Source: Bin80 sp026709335 (GTDB taxonomy: Bacteria; Bacteroidota; Rhodothermia; Rhodothermales; Bin80). From it: 64,000 bases of DNA. The notes under the pieces were generated by a model. It searched no databases and had not been told where the DNA came from. It saw only the letters and a program-made list of their open reading frames with translations. Positions 17,721 through 25,517 of the stretch are shown here, piece after piece; position 1 is the first letter of the stretch; each line of letters starts with the position of its first letter. Both the position numbers and the translations under genes were made by a program. The DNA is taken from the NCBI GenBank assembly GCA_965200825.1, contig OZ241385.1, positions 3,038,001 through 3,102,000 on the forward strand. The letters run 5' to 3'.

Positions 17721-18859
17721 TTCAAAACTTGAATGGGGTGAGGCAGTTGCATATTGAATAGATAACCTTTTTCGTTGAAAGGGATCGTGGCAGGCTGTTC
17801 GGTTCCCAGCGAGTCAACTGCGCAAGTTGTGATGGTGTGATTTCCAAGAGTTGCATTCCAGTCAAGTTCAAACCGGGTCCAGCCATAGCGCATACGAGGT
17901 TCCAGTAGCTTTGCATCTTGCCAGGTACTCCCGCTATCCGGGCTCCACCGGACTCGGGTGATTGGCCCATTCGGCCCATATGCGTATCCATAGATACGAT
18001 GAAATCCAGCTCCTAATGTGGCCGGCCAGGGCAAGGCCAGTGTGCTCTTGAGAGATTGTTTATTCGCAATCTTGCCAAGTGCTTGGCCCTCAGGAGGATA
18101 ATCTTTTCCAATCAGCACATAGGAGGTCGTATTGTTGCGGCTCCAGATTTGCGTATCCGATACTTCAATTCGTCCCAGCCACTTCACACTACTGCTACCC
18201 ACCCATCCGGGCACTAACGCCCGAACCGGTGCGCCATGATCTTTGGGAAGCAGGGAGCCGTTCATTCTCAGTACGAGAAGTGTGTCGGGATCCATGGCCT
18301 TGATCATGGGGAGAGGCCTTCTAAATCCTCCCTCAGGAGCTCCTTCATCCATTCCGATCAGTTGGACTGCAACTGCAGATTTCTGAACTCCTGCAGCCTG
18401 GAGAACCTCGACCAACGGGACACCGGTCCATTCGGCCATCCCGACTGCGCCGCGTGCCCACTGTGTCCCGGTCGCGATCTGTTCAAGCAGTTCTCCAAAG
18501 AAAGCGCGCTGGTTTCCTCCGCATTCCAGGTAGGAAAAAACGGTGCGACGAGGCATGGAGCGGAGATCGTTATAGGATAAACTCAGAGGGCGTGCAATTG
18601 CATTTCCCTCCACAACGAGGCGATAACGGTCTGTGGGAATGTCAAGACTCACATCGTTATTGCGTACAAAGAACTGATCCACAGGCGTCAGGAATCCCTC
18701 CTGATTTTCGAGTTTAGACTCCAGGTTTGCGGTGCCATGTTGGATGAAGGGAGCTGAGTTCTTGAAATAGGGATCCGGCGTGCCCTGTGTATCGGAACAT
18801 CCTGCAACAAGGCTGATGGCTCCTACAGTTTTTAAGAAATCTCGGCGATTATTTGACAT
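17717..18859 (-). CDS. Periplasmic molybdopterin sulfite dehydrogenase catalytic subunit (SorA/SoxC-like)
   Basis: The ATG at 18859 gives a 380-residue protein with a twin-arginine signal (NNRRDFLKTVG); the frame is open to 18913. It has the sulfite-oxidase molybdopterin fold, with the Mo-ligand Cys113 in SYLECGGNQRAFF, the WTGVPLVEVL region, a HGAPVRALVPGWVG segment, and a C-terminal dimerisation domain (GYAYGPNGPITRVRWSPDSG). Predicted reaction: sulfite to sulfate, passing electrons to the adjacent cytochrome c. Folded export by Tat is consistent with a molybdenum cofactor. The start overlaps the end of uvrC by 11 nt. Confidence 0.9.
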   Translation of the reverse strand: MSNNRRDFLKTVGAISLVAGCSDTQGTPDPYFKNSAPFIQHGTANLESKLENQEGFLTPVDQFFVRNNDVSLDIPTDRYRLVVEGNAIARPLSLSYNDLRSMPRRTVFSYLECGGNQRAFFGELLEQIATGTQWARGAVGMAEWTGVPLVEVLQAAGVQKSAVAVQLIGMDEGAPEGGFRRPLPMIKAMDPDTLLVLRMNGSLLPKDHGAPVRALVPGWVGSSSVKWLGRIEVSDTQIWSRNNTTSYVLIGKDYPPEGQALGKIANKQSLKSTLALPWPATLGAGFHRIYGYAYGPNGPITRVRWSPDSGSTWQDAKLLEPRMRYGWTRFELDWNATLGNHTITTCAVDSLGTEQPATIPFNEKGYLFNMQLPHPIQVLN

Positions 18860-20717
18860 TCGATTGTCCCAGAAAATACTCCTGAATATCCTTTGCCAAA
18901 GATGGGCCAACAATGCTACTCAGCTCGTTTTCGTCGGCATGTTTAACCTTCCGAACTGTTCCGAACGCTCGAATCAATCTTTGCATTATTCTGGGGCCCA
19001 CCCCCGGAATATTCAGCAGTTCCGAATGTAGCAGGCGGCTTTTGCGCTGTTTTCGTTGAAGTTTGACCGCGAATCGGTGTGCCTCATCTCGAACTCGCTG
19101 GATCAGTTGCAGGGATGCACTTTGCTTTGAGATGTGATACGGATCCTTAATATCCGGGAAATATACTTCTTCCAGTCGCTTGGCAAGTCCTATGACAGGG
19201 AATTTTCCGTACGTACCTGTCTCTTTCAGGGCCTTGATTGCACTGGAGAGCTGTCCCTTTCCTCCGTCAATTACAACCAGGTCAGGCCAGGGAGTACCTT
19301 CCCTTTGAATACGTTTGAACCGGCGCCGGACTGCCTCTTCCATGGAGAGAAAATCATCCGGTTTTCCATCAGGTACATCTCGAATTTTATAGCTCCGATA
19401 ATCACTTTTACGGGGACGCCCATTATGAAACACAACACAGGAAGCAACCGTACCGGTACCGCCCAGATGGGATACATCAAAGCATTCAATCCTTCGGGGT
19501 AACTTTCTAAGTTTTAAATCTGTCTGCAGAGTTTTGACTGCAAAGGGAATCCGATCTTCTCCACGCTTGAGCAAGGCAAGTTTGAATTCCGCAAGCAAGA
19601 GATCTGCATTTGCCTGTACCATACGCATGAGCTCGGCCTTTTGTCCACGCTGGGGGGTATACAGCAAGACTTTTTTTCCGCGTTGTTTATTCAGGAATTC
19701 ATTTAATGTATTCGGTTCGGCGGTGGATGTCCCCAGAAAGACCTCGTCAGGAAAGAACGCAGCTTGTGTGTAGTAGTTCTCAAGGTAGCGTTGCATAAGG
19801 ATTGCATCTTCATGTCCATCAATCTGACGCATGATCTTATGTTCGCGTCCAATGATTTTTCCTTCCCGTACCTTAAAGCAAACCCCCACGGCTGCATTTT
19901 CATCACGCGCAGTTGCAAGGGCAAACAGGTCCCGGTCCACGGGAGTTTTGGTGACGATTTTTTGTCGCTGGGTATAGGTCTCTACAGCCTTAATCTGATT
20001 CCGCAGGCGAGCGGCCTCTTCATATTGTTGTTGTTGACTGGAAGTTTGCATCATTCCCTTAAGTGTCTGCCTCAGTGCGTTGGTGTGACCTTTAAGTAGC
20101 AATTCCACCTGAGCGATGGTTTCATCATAGGATTCTACAGATTGATAGCCAACACAGGGTCCCTCACATTTTTTGATGTGATATTCCAGGCAGGTCTGAT
20201 ATTTTCCTCGCTGAATTGCTTCCGGAGAAAGATCCAGAGAGCATGTGCGAAGCTTGAAGATAGACCGTACGGCTTCCAATGCACGCTTCATGCTCTGAAC
20301 ATCGGTATAAGGACCAAAGTACTTGGAACCATCATTAATAATACGCCGGGTTATAAAGACGCGAGGAAATGGTTCGTTTTTGATACAGATATAGGGATAT
20401 GTTTTGTCATCGCGAAGATTGATATTGTAGCGAGGCTTTCGTTTCTTGATTAGGTTGTTTTCAAGGATGAGAGCTTCCGCTTCATTATCGGTCAAAATCA
20501 CTTGCACATCAATGGCTTTGGCAACCAAAAGCCTGATCCGTCCCTGTAGTTGTGGATCCTTGCGGAAATAAGATCGGACTCGACTGCGCAGGTTCTTGGC
20601 TTTACCAATGTAGAGTGGATTGTTGTTCTTGTCCAGAAATTGATAAACGCCACAACCAGTCGGTAGCTCAGATACTTTCGCCTGTAGATCTGTTTTATGT
20701 GTTGAAGATTCACCCAT
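18849..20717 (-). CDS. uvrC: UvrABC system protein C (excinuclease subunit)
   Basis: This 622-residue nuclease makes both incisions in nucleotide excision repair. It has a GIY-YIG domain at about residues 15-95 (GVYQFLDKNNNPLYIGKAKN), a cysteine cluster in the family position (CLEYHIKKCEGPC), a UVR-type segment (QQQYEEAARLRNQIKAVE) that binds UvrB, an RNase H-like endonuclease domain (RIECFDVSHLGGTGTVASC; VVIDGGKGQLS) and a C-terminal helix-hairpin-helix (LLNIPGVGPRIMQRLIRAFG). It overlaps the epimerase gene upstream by 8 nt and the sulfite dehydrogenase downstream by 11 nt. Confidence 0.97.
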   Translation of the reverse strand: MGESSTHKTDLQAKVSELPTGCGVYQFLDKNNNPLYIGKAKNLRSRVRSYFRKDPQLQGRIRLLVAKAIDVQVILTDNEAEALILENNLIKKRKPRYNINLRDDKTYPYICIKNEPFPRVFITRRIINDGSKYFGPYTDVQSMKRALEAVRSIFKLRTCSLDLSPEAIQRGKYQTCLEYHIKKCEGPCVGYQSVESYDETIAQVELLLKGHTNALRQTLKGMMQTSSQQQQYEEAARLRNQIKAVETYTQRQKIVTKTPVDRDLFALATARDENAAVGVCFKVREGKIIGREHKIMRQIDGHEDAILMQRYLENYYTQAAFFPDEVFLGTSTAEPNTLNEFLNKQRGKKVLLYTPQRGQKAELMRMVQANADLLLAEFKLALLKRGEDRIPFAVKTLQTDLKLRKLPRRIECFDVSHLGGTGTVASCVVFHNGRPRKSDYRSYKIRDVPDGKPDDFLSMEEAVRRRFKRIQREGTPWPDLVVIDGGKGQLSSAIKALKETGTYGKFPVIGLAKRLEEVYFPDIKDPYHISKQSASLQLIQRVRDEAHRFAVKLQRKQRKSRLLHSELLNIPGVGPRIMQRLIRAFGTVRKVKHADENELSSIVGPSLAKDIQEYFLGQSNVK

Positions 20718-21456
20718 TCTTCACTGATGCCCAGAAGTTAAGGAGAACTTCGGGAAGACATGTGTATTGTGAACTCTCCGGGAGGACGGCCAATTGAGCG
20801 TTCGGCCACCTTTCGTGGAGAGTATGTGCAAAGTGAGATGCCGTACTGGTTTCACTAATCAGAATTGGCACAGGCGGAGGCGCAATATTATGCTGAGACA
20901 ATTCAAATGATGCATTGTGAAGGACGAGGCTTTGGCATAGTTGTGGCAGGGATCCTGCAGTCACTACGTGTTCGGGGGCGTCATTGTGGGGAATGCAATG
21001 CCCTGTGAGTTCCATGGTTCTTTCCAGTTTCGGGCAAGAGTCAAATCGAACGTGATATTGATTTTTGGGCTGACAAAATTCTACCAAAATACCACTGGTG
21101 TGTTTTGGATGCAGAAAGAAGATGCGCTTACCGTCGGCCCCGAGGACAGGGGTTTCGGTTAACGGTTGAAATCCTGCCATATGCATGCGTTCAAGCTGTA
21201 ATTGCACATTGGCTACCCTGAATGCAATATGATGAAGCCCTTCTCCCCGTTTTGAAAGAAATTTCGTCACAGCAGAATCTGGACCGAGTGCTTCAAGAAT
21301 CTCAAGACGTGTTCCCTTGCCGTAGAAGCGGATGCGAACCCCTTGTTGATTCAGGTCTTCAGGCAAAGCAGGGGTAGCAAGAGCGAGTTGATTGAGCAGG
21401 TGCTCGGCTTTCTTGCCATCATGTACAGCGAGTCCAATGTGATCAACAGGTAGCAT
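20710..21456 (-). CDS. mce: Methylmalonyl-CoA epimerase with an unusual C-terminal extension
   Basis: The preferred start at 21456 gives 248 residues beginning MLPVDHIGLAVHD. Residues 1-130 form the vicinal-oxygen-chelate fold of methylmalonyl-CoA epimerase (His in VDHIGLAV, GEGLHHIAFRV and GILVEFCQPK supply metal ligands); the enzyme interconverts (R)- and (S)-methylmalonyl-CoA. Typical epimerases stop near residue 135. Here about 115 more residues follow, and their end (LISETSTASHFAHTLHERWP, then LPEVLLNFWASV) resembles the last segment of alpha/beta hydrolases. No methylmalonyl-CoA mutase gene is in the window. It overlaps uvrC by 8 nt. Confidence 0.85.
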   Translation of the reverse strand: MLPVDHIGLAVHDGKKAEHLLNQLALATPALPEDLNQQGVRIRFYGKGTRLEILEALGPDSAVTKFLSKRGEGLHHIAFRVANVQLQLERMHMAGFQPLTETPVLGADGKRIFFLHPKHTSGILVEFCQPKNQYHVRFDSCPKLERTMELTGHCIPHNDAPEHVVTAGSLPQLCQSLVLHNASFELSQHNIAPPPVPILISETSTASHFAHTLHERWPNAQLAVLPESSQYTCLPEVLLNFWASVKNG

Positions 21457-21539
21457 GAGATTACAGAAGAGATAACTACAAGTTAAACGATAAAGTATCA
21501 ATTTGCGTCACAATCAGAGATACTGCGTATACACATCCC

Positions 21540-22856
21540 ATGAAAAAAGTGATTCAGGCTGATTTTGAGACATCTACGGATCGCAGCGATGCAATTCAGC
21601 AGCTCTTACGCATTACATATGACGGTGCGTATCGCAGTCTTGTAGATCGGAGTGCAAGCCCAAGAGTGGTTGCACTCGTTTCCACGGTCACGCGCTGGCG
21701 GCGATACCTGCGGTTTCTGCTTCGAAGCTTTTTGAGGAATAAACTTCGGCCAATCCCGCAAGCTTTGGAGCAGCTTCTGCTGCTGGGAATCGCTGAAATA
21801 GTTCTGTTAAATGCTCCACCTCACGCAGTTGTAAACGAAATAGTAAACCTGGCTCGCTCCATGCGATTCTCCACGACATTGACTAACGGGGTGCTCAGGT
21901 CTGTTGTACGTGCGCATGCGAGGCTCCCCGAGCCGGAAACTGGAGATTCTGTACGTGATTTGGCAATTCGTTGGTCACATCCAACCTGGCTCGTTCGTAG
22001 ATATGTAAAACGTTTCAGCGTGGAGGAGGCGGCTGTTCTTTTGCAGCGTAATAATGACCCTCCTGCCTATACCGTTCGCATAAATCAGATCTTCATGGAA
22101 ACAGTACAATTTATAGAAGAGCTTGAAGATCATGGTTTCCAGGCAAACCAGTCGGGTTTACTGGAAGAGTATGTTCATCTCAAATCTTTGGGGCCTCTGA
22201 TTCGAGAAGGTTTCATAGATCGCGGATTGTGTTCTGTGCATGATGAGAGTTCTGGGCTTGTGGTCGCATTACTTGATCCACAGCCCGGTGAAACGATTTT
22301 GGATGCATGTGCAGCTCCCGGAGGGAAGGCTTTAGCAATTGCATGTCGGATGGGTGGGAGCGGGCAATTACACGCATGGGATATTCATCCCAACCGGCTT
22401 CGGAAAGTAGAAGAAATGGCAAAGAAGCAAGGTCTGGAGAATGTTCATACGAGAGCCGTCAATTTTTTGAAGAGTTCGGAGATACAATCGGACCGGGTAC
22501 TTCTGGATGTTCCATGCAGCGGAACCGGGGTTCTGAACAAGCGGGCCGATTTGCGCTGGCGGCGAAGAGAAACAGACCTGATAGAATTGGCCAAGTTACA
22601 ACACGATCTTCTGGATGCTGCTGTGACTCATGTGCGACCAGGTGGTCAACTTGTTTATAGTACCTGTTCCATAGAGCCTGAGGAAAACGAAATGCAGGTA
22701 GATTCGTTTCTGCGCCGTCACTCAAATTTTGTGATTGAGCATGCAGGAGACTTTCTTCCCGCAGCTACGGTCACCCAGGGAGGATATCTGGCTACACTTC
22801 CGCACCGCCATCAAATGGATGGTGCGTTTGCAGCTCGTTTGCGCAGGTGCATGTAA
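21540..22856 (+). CDS. rsmB: 16S rRNA (cytosine-967-C5)-methyltransferase RsmB
   Basis: This 438-residue protein has an N-terminal NusB-like RNA-binding domain (about residues 1-145) and a C-terminal Rossmann methyltransferase domain. Visible motifs: SAM-binding LDACAAPGGKALAIA, motif IV DVPCSGTGVL with the catalytic-cycle cysteine, and YSTCSIEPEENE with the nucleophilic cysteine. It methylates C967 of 16S rRNA. It is transcribed divergently from the mce-uvrC cluster, with about 83 nt between starts. Confidence 0.95.
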   Translation: MKKVIQADFETSTDRSDAIQQLLRITYDGAYRSLVDRSASPRVVALVSTVTRWRRYLRFLLRSFLRNKLRPIPQALEQLLLLGIAEIVLLNAPPHAVVNEIVNLARSMRFSTTLTNGVLRSVVRAHARLPEPETGDSVRDLAIRWSHPTWLVRRYVKRFSVEEAAVLLQRNNDPPAYTVRINQIFMETVQFIEELEDHGFQANQSGLLEEYVHLKSLGPLIREGFIDRGLCSVHDESSGLVVALLDPQPGETILDACAAPGGKALAIACRMGGSGQLHAWDIHPNRLRKVEEMAKKQGLENVHTRAVNFLKSSEIQSDRVLLDVPCSGTGVLNKRADLRWRRRETDLIELAKLQHDLLDAAVTHVRPGGQLVYSTCSIEPEENEMQVDSFLRRHSNFVIEHAGDFLPAATVTQGGYLATLPHRHQMDGAFAARLRRCM

Positions 22857-23026
22857 CGCTCTCATGACTTTATCTCAATTCGAGGTGTATTTTCGGGAAA
22901 TGAAAGTGCATGGTTTTTTTATTAACGTGTAGCAAGGGAGGGAGTGCTCACTATATTCGTACGAATTGCCCGGATGTCAGTACAAGGGACTCGCGTGTAT
23001 AAGTTTTGATTATAATTCCCATTGAA

Positions 23027-24157
23027 ATGACCGTGCATCGCATTATTCCGACTGTGTTGATCGCATTGGTATACTGTATGCCTGTGTCAGCGCAGCGGGT
23101 TGCCAAATATGGAGCGGATTTTCTGGCGGGAGGTGTGGATGCCCGGGCGCTGGCCATGGGTGGGGCAAATGTTGGGCAGACCCGGAATGTGAATAGTGTA
23201 TACTGGAATCCTGCGGGGTTGGCGCATACAGAGTATCCTGAAGTCGCATACATGCATGCGGAACGTTTTGCAGGTATTGTTTCATTTGATTTTGCAGCAA
23301 TTGCATACCCGGTCACCAGGAATTCTACGGTGGGCTTGAGTTTTTTCCGGAGCGGAGTCAACGACATTAAGAATACGCTCAATGCATGGGATGCGGAGCG
23401 GAATCGGCCCAAAGCAAATCCTGAGACATACATTACAAGTTTTTCTGCCGCTGATATTGCATTTTTGCTTAGTTACGCAAGGAGGTTGAATCAGCGATTC
23501 ACATTTGGTGCATCGGGGAAAATCATCAGGCGCACAATTGGAGATTTTGCAGATGCATGGGGGTACAGCATTGATGCCGGCGCCCAGTGGACAGGTAGCA
23601 GGTTTATGGTTGGAGTACAAGTTCAAGACCTGTCCACAATGCTCCAAAGCTGGAGCGTGAATCCATCCGCATTTTTAATCGAAGGAGTTAATCCAGATTC
23701 AGGAGAGCCTTACACGTTTATTGAGGTATTTGATCAGGATTTGCCGACCGGAGATACATTTATTGTGCTACCGGTTGTTCGGCTCGGTTCGGCTCTGATC
23801 GTACCGGTTGGTACTCGGAGTACGGTGACCCTCGGGTTGGATTTGGATATTGCCTTTGACGGACAGCAGGCCGATGCATTCAATTTGGGAGAAATATCTT
23901 TTCATCCAAGAGGCGGTGCAGAGTTTTCATTTCGAGATCTTGTCGCACTCCGGGCGGGGGGCAATCGGATTTCTCAGACTGACAGTTATGGCCTGGATAT
24001 CGTTCCTTCTGTGGGTACGGGGATACGGCTGGGGCCTTTGTCAATTGATTATGGGTTTGGAGATTTTGGTGGGTTGGTCAGCGATTTAGGGTACTCGCAT
24101 AGAATTTCCGTTCATTTTACTTGGAAGCAGGAGCGATTTCGTCGCCCGCTTGAGTAG
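23027..24157 (+). CDS. PorV/PorQ-family outer-membrane protein (UPF0164-like)
   Basis: From the ATG at 23027 the product has 376 residues, with a signal peptide ending in PVSAQ. The N-terminus has the family hallmark AKYGADFLAGGVDARALAMG followed by NSVYWNPAGLA, and the rest alternates barrel strands, ending in a DYGFGDFGGLV strand pair. PorV-type proteins are FadL-like barrels that in T9SS shuttle or anchor substrates at the outer membrane. That fits the three T9SS-tailed proteins in this window, but the exact paralogue (PorV, PorQ or other) cannot be told. A TTG at 23006 is a less likely start because it adds residues ahead of the signal peptide. Confidence 0.85.
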   Translation: MTVHRIIPTVLIALVYCMPVSAQRVAKYGADFLAGGVDARALAMGGANVGQTRNVNSVYWNPAGLAHTEYPEVAYMHAERFAGIVSFDFAAIAYPVTRNSTVGLSFFRSGVNDIKNTLNAWDAERNRPKANPETYITSFSAADIAFLLSYARRLNQRFTFGASGKIIRRTIGDFADAWGYSIDAGAQWTGSRFMVGVQVQDLSTMLQSWSVNPSAFLIEGVNPDSGEPYTFIEVFDQDLPTGDTFIVLPVVRLGSALIVPVGTRSTVTLGLDLDIAFDGQQADAFNLGEISFHPRGGAEFSFRDLVALRAGGNRISQTDSYGLDIVPSVGTGIRLGPLSIDYGFGDFGGLVSDLGYSHRISVHFTWKQERFRRPLE

Positions 24158-24543
24158 TCAACATTGGAGTAATCTGAGGAAACGAATGAACGTGAAATCT
24201 CGGCTGGCGTGATCAAATACGGGAATATGTTTTCGGCTCTTCGTCCATTTTTGTGAAAATTTGATTTTTTTCGAATCTCAATAGGAGGTGGAGGCATCAC
24301 CCTGGAGGTTTGAAGATGAATCTTGTGGTTCGCAGTGTGGTTTTCGATAAAGATTCTTGATGACCTGAAGGCATATCTGCTCAGGATAGATGAGTGCAAC
24401 CCGAGGTATACACGAACAGGCAACAATCAGCAACTGGCAGGAATACTCAACTAAACGCACCCAGGTTAACGCATGAGTGAATTTGGATCTCACGGACGTG
24501 TCTTAATCGGAACCAGCGAAACAGTGCTTCATTCAACCGGGTC
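24158..24543. other. Intergenic region, no gene recognised
   Basis: About 385 nt. It contains an AGGAGGTGGAGG stretch near 24281 that looks like a ribosome-binding site but leads only to a 14-codon frame. I see no conserved domain or strong hairpin. Confidence 0.5.
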
Positions 24544-24888
24544 ATGGAAGATCAACCATTCTCAGAACTTTCGCGATTGTTTCGTGAGGCCGGACTTGAT
24601 CCAGATGGCGCAAACAATCTCACAGAACGCATCATCAACATGGCATCTGCAAATGTATTAGATCGGATTGACACGAGTTATGCCCGCCTGGAATCCAAGC
24701 TTGACGCCAGCAATGCTCAGTTTGGATCGGAACTGAAAACAGTCAGCAAAACTCTTGAATCCAAGATTGATGTTCAGAATTCCAAGATTGATGCTCAGAA
24801 TTCAAAGTACAATACGTTGATTGTAATTTTGAGCTTGTTAGCAGCCACCGGCGTTCTTGGCTTTTTAGCAAACATCTTCGAGTGGTGA
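24544..24888 (+). CDS. Small coiled-coil protein with C-terminal membrane helix
   Basis: This 114-residue protein has an N-terminal helical part, a coiled coil with short repeats (ARLESKLDASNAQ, then KTLESKIDVQNSKIDAQNSK), and a C-terminal transmembrane helix (VILSLLAATGVLGFLANIF). It has the same general plan as the gene at 14.9 kb. IDVQNSK and IDAQNSK are a direct heptad duplication visible in the DNA at about 24765-24805. Function unknown. Not obviously in an operon. Confidence 0.7.
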   Translation: MEDQPFSELSRLFREAGLDPDGANNLTERIINMASANVLDRIDTSYARLESKLDASNAQFGSELKTVSKTLESKIDVQNSKIDAQNSKYNTLIVILSLLAATGVLGFLANIFEW

Positions 24889-25493
24889 TTCAGATTGACT
24901 TGCCGTCCGTGCAAGTGAAGACGGTTTTGGAGGTAAGAACAGAGAATGCACTGGCCTGATTTATGCTGAATCCCGTTTGATCATATCATAACCCCGTCAA
25001 AGGACGCTAGACTTGCCATTTTGAACTGATCTGGAGCGGTTTAAGCGGGTTTGAGATTCCGAGTGGTAAAAAAAACAGCACATCAGATTTAAGGGTATCT
25101 GTGAATTTTTTCAAGTTTTTCAGAAGTCAAACAGTCGTCCTTTTTGACTTCTGAAAAGGGCAAATTCGCCGACCTTGAATCTTCTTACGAATTCCCAATT
25201 GTTTTTATTTAATTCAATAGGGATGAGTAATCGAATTGCCAGGAGTACGAAATCACCAAATTTTGAGCGCAGGGCCAGGAAAAGTGTGTACAGACCCTAA
25301 ATACGTGTTTTTTTGCCTGAATTAAATGTCCTCGCAACAGGAATACCTTCCAAGATGGTTTTTTTGAGGGTAACTAGAATATAACGCCCCCAAACCATGA
25401 TATACGATTTTCGGGTATTGAACCTGACAGGTGAGAGATAAAAATTCTGACTATTACTCGGCTTTGATTTGTTTTTTTACATAGAATAGTGTA
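24889..25493. other. Long intergenic region with one strong inverted repeat
   Basis: About 600 nt ahead of the heme-receptor gene, AT-rich with several oligo-T runs. No gene is recognisable. A 15-bp perfect inverted repeat is described separately. Confidence 0.5.
25117..25157. repeat. 15-bp perfect inverted repeat (hairpin)
   Basis: Arms TTTTCAGAAGTCAAA (25117-25131) and TTTGACTTCTGAAAA (25143-25157) flank an 11-nt loop. There is no U-tract after the stem on the plus strand, so it is not a standard terminator for a known upstream gene (the nearest ends about 230 nt away). It could be an operator, a regulatory-RNA element or a relic of a mobile element. Confidence 0.6.
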
Positions 25494-25514
25494 TATTTAG
25501 ACTAAATCTAAATA
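25494..25514. promoter_or_regulatory. DtxR/MntR-like metal-responsive operator before heme-uptake operon
   Basis: TATTTAGA and TCTAAATA form perfect 8-nt arms around a CTAAA spacer, ending 3 nt before the ATG of the TonB receptor. TTTAG...CTAAA-type dyads of about this size are typical of DtxR-family (iron- or manganese-responsive) repressors. Given the heme-uptake genes downstream, iron-dependent repression is the likely logic. The regulator gene is not in the window, and a Fur-type site cannot be excluded. Confidence 0.55.
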
Positions 25515-25517
25515 AAA

